This document shows, in pieces, positions 1 through 8,139 of a stretch of DNA of 64,000 bases; the first letter of the stretch is position 1; every line of letters begins with the position of its first letter. Below the pieces are notes generated by a model. That model was not told the origin of the DNA and made no database searches. It saw only the letters and a list, made by a program, of their open reading frames with translations. The translations under genes and the position numbers were made by a program. Source of the stretch: an uncultured Veillonellaceae bacterium (GTDB lineage: Bacteria > Bacillota > Negativicutes > Veillonellales > Dialisteraceae); assembly GCA_949286115.1 (NCBI GenBank), contig CASEBK010000033.1:1-64000 (forward strand), given 5' to 3'.

Positions 1-150
1 AGCCCCTTCTCTTCCAGCGCTTTCATCTGCGGAGGCGGCGCGGCAGAGAGCGTGCGGCGACAGGGAGCGCGCGGAAACGGCGCTGGCGTCGCTCGGCGAG
101 GAAGCGAAGGCGCGGCAGGCGCAGATGAAAGCGCTGGAAGAGAAGGGGCT
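1..150. repeat. 30-bp perfect inverted repeat at the window edge
   Basis: Bases 1-30 are the exact reverse complement of bases 121-150, and the match stops at base 31. The 121-150 copy lies in a good smc reading frame. The copy at 1-30 is therefore probably a fold-back or assembly artefact at a contig end rather than biology. Confidence 0.9.
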
Positions 151-2317
151 GGAAGAGAACGCCGCCCTGAAGGCGGGGGAGGAACGGAGCTTCCGCCTGC
201 TGAACTGGTGGAACGACGCCAGATCCCGGGCGGAGTCTCTCTCGTCGCAGCAGTCCTACCTCGTGAAGGCGGAGAAAGAACACGCCAGCTTCTCCAACGC
301 TTCCCGCACGGTGCTCGAGGCGGATCAGCCCTGGCAGTCTCATATCCGGGGGGCCTTCGGCGAGCTCCTCCGCGTGCCCGGCGAGTACACCGACGCGGCG
401 GAAGCGGCCCTCGGCGGGACGGTGGCGTACATCGTGACGGATACCGCCGCTGCGGCTGGCGAGATCATTCAGTGGATGAAGCGGAACAATGCAGGGCGCA
501 CGACGTTCTACCCGCTCGACGCCATGCGGCCCCGCTTTTCCGATGCGGCCGAGCGGGAGGCGGCGCGGGAGCCCGGCGTCCGGGGGATCGCCTCCGACCT
601 TTTCGGCTGCGCGCCGGGCATCGAGGAACTGAAGAAATCCATCCTGGGAAGGCTCCTCATCGTGGAGGACCTCGATACGGCCAGGCGCATCGCGAAGAAA
701 TATAAATACCGGCTGAGCCTCGTCACGCTGGACGGGCAGCTCCTGCGGCCGGGCGGCTCCATGACGGGGGGCTCGCTCCGCCGAAAGAGCAATACCTTCT
801 TCGGTCGGAAGCAGGAAATCGAAGCGCTCACGGAGAAGATCGAGCGCGCTCGCGCGGAAGCGGCTCGTCTCGAAGAGGAGCGCAAACGTCAGAACGAAGC
901 GAGCGAGGTGCTCTCCGAGCAGCTCTCCGCCTCACGGGAAGCCTGGCAGGCGTTCCATGTGGAAGAAGCCGCGGCGAAAGTCCGCCGGGAAGGGCTCGCG
1001 CGGGAACTGGCCGCGACGTCCGAGGCTGTGACGAAGGCGGAGCGCGAAAAAAGTGCGGCGGAGGCGGCAGCGGCGAAAAACGAAGCGGACCGGAAGGCTG
1101 CGGAGGCGGCGCTGGCCGCACTGGGGGAGATCCCCACCGCTTCGGCGGAAGATGCGCTCGAAGCGCTTCGAAAAGAAGCGGACCTTGCGTCGGCGCAGGT
1201 GGCGGACCGGCGGGTGGCTCTCGCCCGCGCCGAAGAGGCACTTCGCCGGGCGGAGGAATCCGCCGGGAGCCGGGAAAAGGCGCTCTCCGCCGAGCGGGAC
1301 GGAAAAGCGGCAGCGGAAAAGGAGCTCGCCCGGTGCCGCGTGGAAGGAGAAGCCATCGCCGAGGCATTACAGGCGCTTGCCGCGCAGTATGAAGCGGCGA
1401 AAGCGGCGCAGAAAGAAGCAGCGGACGCGCGGGACGCCCTTGCAGAAGCCGCAGACGTCACCGCACTCCGGCGCAGCGAGAGCGACAGAGCGCATCGGGA
1501 AGCGCAGGCGGCATCGGTGGAGCTTGAGAAGAAGCTCGCCGAGCGGGCGCTCCGCATCGAAGAAGAAAAACGCCTTGAAAAAGAGGAGATGGCCCATCTG
1601 CAGCTGGCAGGCCTCACGGAAGCATCGGCAGAGGCACTGCGCCTGCCCGGCAACATGCAGGACATCCGCCAGCGGCTGGACGGACTGCGGCAGAAGATCG
1701 ATGCCCTCGGCCCGGTGAACCCCAACGCCGAGGCGGAGTATGCTCTGGAAGCGGAGCGTCTCCAGTCCTACCGTGCACAGATCGCCGATCTCGAACAGGC
1801 CAGGGACGGTCTTGCGAAAGTCATCGAGGGGATCGACACGGCCATGGCCTCCCATTTCACGGAGGCGTTTCAGAAGGTGAACGAAGAATTTGGGCGCATC
1901 ATGAAGCTCATGTTCCACGGCGGCACGGGCCGGCTCGCGCTCACGGACAGCGCCCATCCGCTGGAGAGCGGGGTGGAGCTCTACCTCGAGCTTCCCGGCA
2001 AGAAGCGCCAGCCTCTCTCCCTCATGTCCGGCGGCGAGCGGGCGCTCACGGTAATCGCGCTCCTCATTTCCTTCCTGGCATATCGCCCGGCGCCGTTTTG
2101 CTTCGTGGACGAGATCGACGCGGCGCTGGACGACGCGAACGTGGAGCGTTTCAGCCGGATGATGGAGGAATATAAAAAACGGACGCAGTTCATCGTCATC
2201 ACGCACCGGAAAAAGACGATGGAGTATGCAGATACGCTCCAAGGGGTTACAATGGGAGAAAAAGGCGTGTCCGCGCTCGTCACGGTGCGCATGGAAGACT
2301 ACATCAAGGAGGATTAA
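2..2317 (+). CDS. smc: Chromosome segregation protein SMC, C-terminal part (5' end missing)
   Basis: SMC is a coiled-coil ATPase that folds and segregates the chromosome together with ScpA and ScpB. The visible part begins in the first coiled coil and continues through the hinge (about 310-780, ending in a GG-rich GSMTGGS loop). A long Ala/Glu/Arg coiled coil follows, then the C-terminal head with the ABC signature LSLMSGGE (about 2014-2037), Walker B FCFVDEIDAALDD (about 2098-2136) and the switch histidine in VITHRKKT. The N-terminal Walker A lies outside the window. The frame is open from base 2, but residues from bases 1-30 are unreliable because of the inverted repeat. ftsY starts 1 nt after the stop, so the two are probably co-transcribed. 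Confidence 0.95.
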   Translation, partial: APSLPALSSAEAARQRACGDRERAETALASLGEEAKARQAQMKALEEKGLEENAALKAGEERSFRLLNWWNDARSRAESLSSQQSYLVKAEKEHASFSNASRTVLEADQPWQSHIRGAFGELLRVPGEYTDAAEAALGGTVAYIVTDTAAAAGEIIQWMKRNNAGRTTFYPLDAMRPRFSDAAEREAAREPGVRGIASDLFGCAPGIEELKKSILGRLLIVEDLDTARRIAKKYKYRLSLVTLDGQLLRPGGSMTGGSLRRKSNTFFGRKQEIEALTEKIERARAEAARLEEERKRQNEASEVLSEQLSASREAWQAFHVEEAAAKVRREGLARELAATSEAVTKAEREKSAAEAAAAKNEADRKAAEAALAALGEIPTASAEDALEALRKEADLASAQVADRRVALARAEEALRRAEESAGSREKALSAERDGKAAAEKELARCRVEGEAIAEALQALAAQYEAAKAAQKEAADARDALAEAADVTALRRSESDRAHREAQAASVELEKKLAERALRIEEEKRLEKEEMAHLQLAGLTEASAEALRLPGNMQDIRQRLDGLRQKIDALGPVNPNAEAEYALEAERLQSYRAQIADLEQARDGLAKVIEGIDTAMASHFTEAFQKVNEEFGRIMKLMFHGGTGRLALTDSAHPLESGVELYLELPGKKRQPLSLMSGGERALTVIALLISFLAYRPAPFCFVDEIDAALDDANVERFSRMMEEYKKRTQFIVITHRKKTMEYADTLQGVTMGEKGVSALVTVRMEDYIKED

Positions 2318-2318
2318 G

Positions 2319-3263
2319 ATGGGATTTTTCGACAAGATCAAAAAGGGGCTGGAACGGACCAAGAAGAGCCTCATCAAAAATATTGAGACCGTCGTCATCG
2401 GCTACGCGAAGATCGATGAGGATTTCCTGGACGATCTGGAGGCGGTGCTCCTCACGGGGGATCTGGGCGTGCGCACCACGGACTACCTCATGCGCCAGAT
2501 CCGCCGGGGCGTGACGGAGGGCCGCATCACCAGCACGAAGGAAGTCATGCCCTACATGCAGCAGCTCGTGGCGGACATGCTCCGCGAGCCGCAGAAGGAA
2601 GACGCGCCGGTTCATCATCCCGAGGTGTGGCTCATCGTGGGCGTGAATGGCGTAGGCAAGACCACCACCATCGGCAAGCTCTCGAGCCAGATGCACCGGG
2701 AGGGGAAGAAGGTGCTCCTCGCGGCGGCGGATACGTTCCGCGCGGCAGCGTCCGAGCAGCTCACCATCTGGGCGGAGCGCACCGGCGCGGACATCGTGAA
2801 GCACGCCGAGGGCGCGGACCCGGCGGCGGTGGCCTTCGACGCGGTGTCGGCCGCGAAGGCCCGCGGGGCGGACGTGGTGCTCATCGACACGGCGGGCCGC
2901 CTCCAGACGAAGGTGAATCTCATGGAGGAGCTGAAGAAGATCAGCCGCGTGGTGAAGAAGGTCATCCCCGACGCGCCGCATCAGACGCTGCTCGTGCTGG
3001 ACGCCACCACCGGGCAGAACGCGGTGAGCCAGGCGAAGTCCTTCAGCGAGATCGTACCGCTCACCGGGGTGGTGCTCACGAAGCTGGACGGCACGGCCAA
3101 AGGCGGCGTGGTGCTCTCCATCACGGAGGAGCTGCACGTGCCGGTGAAATACATCGGCCTCGGCGAACGGGAAGACGATCTGCAGAAGTTCGACCCCGAT
3201 GATTTCGCCCGGGCGCTCTTCGAGACGGAAGACCACGTGCTGGAGGAGAGCACGAAAGTATAA
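2319..3263 (+). CDS. ftsY: Signal recognition particle receptor FtsY
   Basis: FtsY is the SRP-receptor GTPase that docks SRP-ribosome complexes at the inner membrane for co-translational insertion. The 314-residue protein has a short N domain (about 1-95) and an NG GTPase domain with G1 GVNGVGKTT (108-116), DTFRAAA (138-144), DTAGRLQ (190-196) and TKLDGTAKGG near 255. The long acidic A domain of enterobacterial FtsY is absent, as in most Firmicutes. The ATG at 2319 is preceded by AAGGAGG overlapping the smc end. The smc-ftsY pairing is common in Firmicutes. Confidence 0.96.
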   Translation: MGFFDKIKKGLERTKKSLIKNIETVVIGYAKIDEDFLDDLEAVLLTGDLGVRTTDYLMRQIRRGVTEGRITSTKEVMPYMQQLVADMLREPQKEDAPVHHPEVWLIVGVNGVGKTTTIGKLSSQMHREGKKVLLAAADTFRAAASEQLTIWAERTGADIVKHAEGADPAAVAFDAVSAAKARGADVVLIDTAGRLQTKVNLMEELKKISRVVKKVIPDAPHQTLLVLDATTGQNAVSQAKSFSEIVPLTGVVLTKLDGTAKGGVVLSITEELHVPVKYIGLGEREDDLQKFDPDDFARALFETEDHVLEESTKV

Positions 3264-3271
3264 GAGCATGT

Positions 3272-3315
3272 GAAAAACGCACCGGCGGGAGATCCCGTGC
3301 GGTGCGTTTTTGCGT
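3272..3315. terminator. Bidirectional terminator between ftsY and the MFS gene
   Basis: The arms AAAAACGCACC (3273-3283) and GGTGCGTTTTT (3301-3311) are complementary. An inner GC stem lies between them, and there are T or A runs on both sides, so it can serve both convergent genes. Confidence 0.85.
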
Positions 3316-3322
3316 GGAAAAA

Positions 3323-4525
3323 TCAGGCGGCGCGGCCGGAGCGGAGGTGGATGAGCGCGAGCAGCGCCGTCTCCAGAAGGCCGATGGCAAGGAGCCCGTC
3401 CTGCGTGCCGATGGCTTCGATGACGGAGGAGACGAAGAGGCTCCCGAAAGGGGCGCTCCCGAGGAAGACGAAGGAGTAGAGGCTCATGATGCGTCCCAGG
3501 TACTGCGAGGGGCTGGCCATCTGGATGGCCGTATTGCAGTGGATGAGGAAGAGGATGACGAAGAAGCCCAGCGCGGCGAAGAGGAGGAGCGCCGGCCCGT
3601 AGAGGCTCATGCGGCTCACGAGGGCAAGGCACAGGCCGCACGTGACGGCGGTCAGAAAGAGGAAGCGCTGGCTCCGCGCCTTCCGGCCCGCAGCGGAGAG
3701 GAGGCCGCCCGCAAGCGAGCCTGCGCCGATGGCAAAGAGAATGGAGCCGAAGCCGCTGATGCCCGCATGGAGCACCCGATCGGCGAAGAGCGGCCCGTAG
3801 GTGCCGAAATTCATCACGAGGCCAGACACCACCGCCATGGAGAGGAGGTTCGTCCGGATGACGGGACTCCCCTTCGCGAAGGCGAGGCCCTCGCGGATGC
3901 CGGCGAGCGCGCCGGTCTTCTCCCGCACGGGCGGCGGCTCGTCCACTTTCATCAGGAGGTAGGTGAAGAAGATGGGCACGAGGGAGAGCGCGTTCAGGGC
4001 AAACATGGAGCCGTAGTCGATGTACGTGAGGAGCCACGCCGCCAGCAGCGGGCCGAACATGCGGGTGATGTTGAAATTGGCCGAATTGAGCGCCATGGCG
4101 CTCTGGAGCTGGGCCTTGCCCACGAGGCTCGGCATGAAGGCCAGGCGAGCCGGCATGTCCACCGCGTCGATGGAGCCGAGGAGGAAAGCAAAGAAGAGGA
4201 TCCACCCGTAGGCGGCGTGCCCCGTCCAGAGGAGCACCGCCAGCGCCGCGGCCTGCACGATGTAGAGAAGCTGCGTCCCCGCGAGGATGAGCCGCCGGCT
4301 GTGCCGGTCGATCAAAAGGCCGATGAAGAGGGAAAAGAGCAGCGCCGGGGTGAACTGCATGGCCGACACGAGGCCCAGGAGGAGCGCCGAGTCGGTGAGC
4401 TCGTACACGAGCCACTGCTGGGTGGTGAGCTGGAGCCAGAAGCCGATGAGCGCGACCCACTGCATGAGCCAGAAATTGCGGTAGTTCCGGACAGCGAGCG
4501 CGGGAAAAAGCGTCGTGAGTTTCAT
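3323..4525 (-). CDS. MFS transporter, EntS/MFS_3-like exporter
   Basis: A 400-residue integral membrane protein with about 12 hydrophobic segments and the MFS loop 2-3 signature (GLLIDRHSRRLI). It resembles the MFS_3 group, which includes the enterobactin exporter EntS and many uncharacterised Firmicute exporters. The substrate cannot be told from sequence. The start at 4525 (MKLTTLF) is preceded by GGGAGGTG. An in-frame upstream ATG at 4591 would add 22 residues without a good ribosome binding site. It is divergent from rnhA and shows no operon partner. Confidence 0.8.
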   Translation of the reverse strand: MKLTTLFPALAVRNYRNFWLMQWVALIGFWLQLTTQQWLVYELTDSALLLGLVSAMQFTPALLFSLFIGLLIDRHSRRLILAGTQLLYIVQAAALAVLLWTGHAAYGWILFFAFLLGSIDAVDMPARLAFMPSLVGKAQLQSAMALNSANFNITRMFGPLLAAWLLTYIDYGSMFALNALSLVPIFFTYLLMKVDEPPPVREKTGALAGIREGLAFAKGSPVIRTNLLSMAVVSGLVMNFGTYGPLFADRVLHAGISGFGSILFAIGAGSLAGGLLSAAGRKARSQRFLFLTAVTCGLCLALVSRMSLYGPALLLFAALGFFVILFLIHCNTAIQMASPSQYLGRIMSLYSFVFLGSAPFGSLFVSSVIEAIGTQDGLLAIGLLETALLALIHLRSGRAA

Positions 4526-4554
4526 TGGCACACCTCCCGGATTTTCTGTATAAT
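4525..4554 (+). promoter_or_regulatory. Putative sigma-70 promoter for rnhA
   Basis: TTGGCA (4525-4530), an 18-nt spacer and TATAAT (4549-4554). It overlaps the start and ribosome binding site of the divergent MFS gene. Confidence 0.45.
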
Positions 4555-4678
4555 CGGTACACAGGACGGCGGCGGACAGCCGCGCATCCATAAATTTTTC
4601 TCATGGTCTCCTGCGCCTTCATCATAGCACGGCGGCGGGGGAAAGACAATTTGCCGGCAGGGCCGGCGGGGAGGACAG

Positions 4679-5290
4679 ATGGCGGCGAAAAAGAAATCGT
4701 GGTACGCCGTGAAGGCGGGGCGTCATCCGGGGCTGTACCGCACGTGGGCGGACTGCCAGCGGGAAGTGACGGGCTGGCCCGGCGCGGCGTTCAAAGGATT
4801 CTATACGAAGGAAGAGGCGGAAGCGTACCTTGCGGGCGAGGCGGCGGAGGCTGCGGACGAGGAGGCGGCCGGCGCGCTCACCGCCTATGTGGACGGCTCG
4901 TACGCGCCTTTCCTGCCGGACCGGTACGCCTACGGCGCGGTCTTCCTGTACGAGGGAAAGACGGAGACCGAGGGCCGCTGCTTCATCGACCCGGAGAACG
5001 CGGCCATGCGCAATGTGGCGGGCGAAGTGGCCGGAGCCAGGCGCGCCATGGAGGTGTGCCTTGCGCGGGGTATCCCCCGGCTCGAGCTGTACTACGATTA
5101 CGCGGGGCTCGAGAAATGGTGCACCGGTGAGTGGCAGGCCAACCGCCCCGGGACGAAGGCGCTCCGGGCGTATTACGACAGCATCCGGGACCGGCTCGCC
5201 GTTCATTTCCACAAGGTGAAGAGCCACACCGGCGTGCGGTACAATGAGCTGGCGGACAAGCTCGCGAAGGAAGCGCTCTTCGGGAAATAA
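4679..5290 (+). CDS. rnhA: Ribonuclease HI with N-terminal hybrid-binding domain
   Basis: The enzyme cleaves the RNA strand of RNA-DNA hybrids. The 203 residues comprise an N-terminal viroplasmin/RNase H1-type hybrid-binding domain (about 5-52; WYAVKAGRHPGLYRTW), an acidic Ala/Glu linker, and the RNase H fold from about residue 67. The DEDD catalytic residues appear to be D72 (YVDGS), E116 (AGEVAG), D140 (YYDYAG) and D193 (ELADKLA), with the usual histidine in KSHTGVRYNELADKLA. GGGGAGGA precedes the ATG. This is the domain layout of eukaryotic RNase H1 and of several Firmicute enzymes. Confidence 0.93.
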   Translation: MAAKKKSWYAVKAGRHPGLYRTWADCQREVTGWPGAAFKGFYTKEEAEAYLAGEAAEAADEEAAGALTAYVDGSYAPFLPDRYAYGAVFLYEGKTETEGRCFIDPENAAMRNVAGEVAGARRAMEVCLARGIPRLELYYDYAGLEKWCTGEWQANRPGTKALRAYYDSIRDRLAVHFHKVKSHTGVRYNELADKLAKEALFGK

Positions 5291-5297
5291 GAGGCGC

Positions 5298-5326
5298 TTG
5301 CCTTTTGAGAATGCCTGTGCTATGAT
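5298..5326 (+). promoter_or_regulatory. Putative promoter of the 5432-9361 gene block
   Basis: TTGCCT (5298-5303), a 17-nt spacer and TATGAT (5321-5326). It lies just after rnhA and leaves a leader of about 100 nt. Confidence 0.55.
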
Positions 5327-5373
5327 AAGGCCACAAAATCAGTATGGATTTTTCTGAACCTCAGTTCTTTTCG

Positions 5374-5410
5374 CCGTACACTCCAGCGGGGGTGTGCGGC
5401 TTTTATTTTT
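5374..5410 (+). promoter_or_regulatory. Terminator-like hairpin in the leader of the heterocycle-hydrolase block
   Basis: CCGTACACT (5374-5382) pairs with GGTGTGCGG (5391-5399) with two G-U pairs and is followed by CTTTTATTTTT. A smaller GAAC/GTTC hairpin precedes it. It lies between the promoter and the first gene, where it could act as an attenuator. I do not recognise a known riboswitch. Confidence 0.45.
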
Positions 5411-5431
5411 CAGGAAACGGAAGGAGCTGCC

Positions 5432-5962
5432 ATGGAGATCATGGACAATGAAGGGCTGGCGCTCATCCGGTCCAGACGGGCCGTCCGGTCTTACCGGCCC
5501 GACGAAGTGCCGGAAGAGCTGCTGGCCGCGGTATTGGACGCAGGGACCTGGGCGCCGACAGGCGGCGGAAGACAGTCGCCTGTCATCGTCGCGGTGACCC
5601 GTCCGGACGATCGGAAGGCGGTCGCAGAGTTGAATGCCGAGGTCATGGGCGGTCATGACGATCCGTATTACGGGGCGCCGGTCGTCATCCTGGTCCTGGC
5701 GGAACAGGATGCGGCGACCTGTGTGGAAGGTGGGAGCTGTGTGCTGGAAAATATGATGCTGGCCGCGGCGGCGGTCGGCCTCGGCTCGGTGTGGGTCCAT
5801 CGGGAAAAAGAGATGTTCGACAGCGCAAAGGGCAAGGCGCTGCTGCGTGCCTGGGGACTGTCGGAAACGCTTCGCGGTATCGGCGGCATGGCGCTCGGGT
5901 ATCCGGCGGGGCCGGGGGCGAAGCCGGCGCCCCGGAAAGAGGGCTATGTGGTCCGGGTGTGA
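5432..5962 (+). CDS. Nitroreductase-family flavoprotein
   Basis: A 176-residue single-domain nitroreductase, an FMN-dependent NAD(P)H oxidoreductase fold. It has the N-terminal RRAVRSYRPDEVPEELL motif for FMN phosphate binding, APTGGGRQ near 42-49, and the C-terminal LGYPAG motif. The family reduces nitro compounds, quinones or flavins and includes dehalogenating and ring-modifying enzymes; the substrate is unknown. GGAAGGAGC precedes the ATG, and a second ATG is three codons in. It is the first gene of a four-gene block with two amidohydrolases, so a redox step on a nitrogen heterocycle is possible. Confidence 0.85.
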   Translation: MEIMDNEGLALIRSRRAVRSYRPDEVPEELLAAVLDAGTWAPTGGGRQSPVIVAVTRPDDRKAVAELNAEVMGGHDDPYYGAPVVILVLAEQDAATCVEGGSCVLENMMLAAAAVGLGSVWVHREKEMFDSAKGKALLRAWGLSETLRGIGGMALGYPAGPGAKPAPRKEGYVVRV

Positions 5963-7403
5963 GGAAGCCGGCCGGAAGGCGCTTCCTGAGAAACAGGTCT
6001 GTCTGATCCGGAATGCGGACTGGATCCTCACGATGGACGAGCAGAGGACCCGATATCGGCATGCCGACCTGCTGTATGCCGGGCGGGAGATCCTCGAGAT
6101 CGGACCGTCACTGGAAGAGAAATACCGCGGGCGATGCGTATTTGACAGCGTGTACGAGGCGGCGGGACGGATCGTACTGCCCGGATTCGTCAATGCGCAT
6201 CACCATACCTGGCAGGCCCTGATCCGAAATATCCACATCACGCAGGGACTCACCCTGGAGCCCTGGCTGAAAGTGATGTATGAGATCTATCGATACCTGA
6301 CGCCGGACGCAGCCCGCGCAGGCGTGTATGCCAGTCTTGGCGACTGCCTTAAGACGGGATGCACCTCTTCCAATGACCTGTGGTATCCGCACCCGGTCGG
6401 AGTGCACGGCCTGATGGACGCAGAGATCGAAGCGGCAGCAGAACTGGGGATCCGGTTTCATCCCATTCGGAGCTATCACTCGCAGGTGAGCCGCGTCGTG
6501 CCGCCTGAGGTGGTGGATACGACGGAGCGGGTGATGGAGGAAGCGGCCCGGCTGGTGGAGACGTACCATGACCGCGGGCGGTTCTCCATGTGCCGGGTGG
6601 GCATCGGCCCCAGTATCGCCCAGTACGATACGGAAGAGATCCTGCAGGCGACGCTGGATTTTGCCGAGAAATACGACGTGATGGTCCATGGCCATCTGGC
6701 GGAGAGCCGCTTCGAATGGCAGTACACGAAAGAGCATTTCGGCTGTACCCCGGTGGAGTGGTTCCGGGAGCATGGCCTGCTGGGACGGCGGTTTTACTAT
6801 GCGCACGGCGTGCAGCTGGATGAAACGGATAGGCGGATCCTGGCAGAGACCGGCACGGGCATCGTGAGCTGCCCGATCTCCAATATGTATCTGAGCTCCG
6901 GAGCCTGCCCGGTCAGGGCGCTGATGGATGCGGGAGTCCGGCGTCTTGCGCTTGGCGTGGACGGACCGGCCAGCAGCAATTCCTCCAACATGATGGAGGA
7001 GATGCGGGCCGCTTACCTGGTCAGCCGGCTGTGCTATGGCGAGACGCCCTGCACGACGGAAGATATCCTGTATATGGCGACCGCCGGAGGCGCGGCGGCG
7101 CTGGGACGGGACGACATCGGCAGCCTCCGGCCGGGCATGGCCGCGGACATCACGATCCTGGACTGGGATCGGCTCTCCTGGGCGGGCGGCTGCTATGATC
7201 CGGCGGACTGCATCGTATTGAGCGGGGACGCGCGGATGGTCGATCGGGTCATCGTGAATGGACAAACTGTCGTGAGCGGCGGGAGACTGACCCGGGGCGA
7301 TGAAGAGGAGAAAAAAGAGTATGTGAATGCCGTAGGGAGAGAGCTTCTTGCCCGGGCGTCTGCGCGGCTGCCCGGACTTCGGCAGGATCTGGGCATCAAA
7401 TAA
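5946..7403 (+). CDS. Atz/Trz-type amidohydrolase, 8-oxoguanine deaminase-like
   Basis: A metal-dependent TIM-barrel deaminase. Visible motifs are PGFVNAHHHTWQ (two metal-binding histidines), MVHGHLAE (third histidine), YYAHGVQLDE (histidine) and LALGVDGPASSNSSNM (metal-binding aspartate followed by the serine/asparagine-rich loop typical of 8-oxoguanine deaminases). The QGLTLEPWL stretch also fits that group. Expected chemistry is hydrolytic deamination of an oxidised purine, or of a related triazine or pyrimidine ring. The start is uncertain: the ATG at 5946 overlaps the nitroreductase by 17 nt and gives 485 residues, and a later non-ATG start near 6000 would give the usual length of about 450. 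Confidence 0.78.
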   Translation: MWSGCEEAGRKALPEKQVCLIRNADWILTMDEQRTRYRHADLLYAGREILEIGPSLEEKYRGRCVFDSVYEAAGRIVLPGFVNAHHHTWQALIRNIHITQGLTLEPWLKVMYEIYRYLTPDAARAGVYASLGDCLKTGCTSSNDLWYPHPVGVHGLMDAEIEAAAELGIRFHPIRSYHSQVSRVVPPEVVDTTERVMEEAARLVETYHDRGRFSMCRVGIGPSIAQYDTEEILQATLDFAEKYDVMVHGHLAESRFEWQYTKEHFGCTPVEWFREHGLLGRRFYYAHGVQLDETDRRILAETGTGIVSCPISNMYLSSGACPVRALMDAGVRRLALGVDGPASSNSSNMMEEMRAAYLVSRLCYGETPCTTEDILYMATAGGAAALGRDDIGSLRPGMAADITILDWDRLSWAGGCYDPADCIVLSGDARMVDRVIVNGQTVVSGGRLTRGDEEEKKEYVNAVGRELLARASARLPGLRQDLGIK

Positions 7404-7515
7404 TTGAATCATGGCGTCCGGCCTTTCAGGACTATAAATTTTTCTGTTTCTGAACATAACAGACAAATTTACAGTCTTTTTTTTATCAATGGGAATCAGG
7501 AGGGAAACAGATGGA

Positions 7516-8139
7516 ATGAAAAAGAGAGTGCTGATCTACCGGAGCGTGCTTCTCACACTGGGCTCGATCGTATCCGCCTATGGCATTACGCTGGCCGCAG
7601 GCGCCGGATTCGGGGGCGCCACGCTGGTCGTGCTGTGGCAGGGACTGGCCCTGACAGGCGGGATATCGCTCGGACAGGCTTCCTTTCTGGTGGCAGCGGC
7701 CATGATCGGATTTTCACTGGTCTATGACCGAAAGCAGATCCGGCTGGGGACGGTAGTCTATCAGATCCTTTACAGCGGATTTGTCGATGTGTTTTACCCG
7801 CTTCATGTCTATCCGGACATGTTGTGGATGCGGCTGGCTCTCATGACGGCGGGCATCGTTATCTTTGCCGCCGGGACCGGGGCGTATGCCGCCGCCGATC
7901 TGGGGAGGGGCTCCTATGAAGCGCTGACCTTTTCCCTGGCGGAGAAGAATCATTGGGCGGTGAGCCGTGTCCGCATGAGTCTGGATTTCCTGATGGTGGT
8001 CTCCGGACTGCTGCTGGGCGGGACGTTCGGTCTGTGCACCGTCGTCACGGTCCTGTGCTCCGGTCCCATCATCCAGTGGAGCGCCGCTTTTTTTATGAAT
8101 GGATGGAAACGAAAAGGAGATATCGGAAATGGCCTATGA
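7516..8139 (+). CDS. YczE/YitT-like integral membrane protein
   Basis: A 207-residue protein with about five or six membrane segments. It resembles the YczE/YyaS family (SAYGITLAAGAGFGG and GAYAAADLGRGSYEAL, the short Gly/Asp motifs of that family). The family has no assigned function but is often next to transport or regulatory genes. AGGAGGG precedes the ATG at 7516; an ATG at 7489 in the same frame lacks a ribosome binding site. Its end overlaps the next gene by 8 nt, so translation is probably coupled. Import of a substrate for the flanking hydrolases is an inference only. Confidence 0.72.
   Translation: MKKRVLIYRSVLLTLGSIVSAYGITLAAGAGFGGATLVVLWQGLALTGGISLGQASFLVAAAMIGFSLVYDRKQIRLGTVVYQILYSGFVDVFYPLHVYPDMLWMRLALMTAGIVIFAAGTGAYAAADLGRGSYEALTFSLAEKNHWAVSRVRMSLDFLMVVSGLLLGGTFGLCTVVTVLCSGPIIQWSAAFFMNGWKRKGDIGNGL

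Noticed and set aside
3302-4627. Open frame of 441 codons on the plus strand opposite the MFS gene
   Set aside because: It is an antisense shadow in GC-rich DNA. The minus strand has a good ribosome binding site, membrane segments and MFS motifs, while the plus-strand product is charged low complexity.
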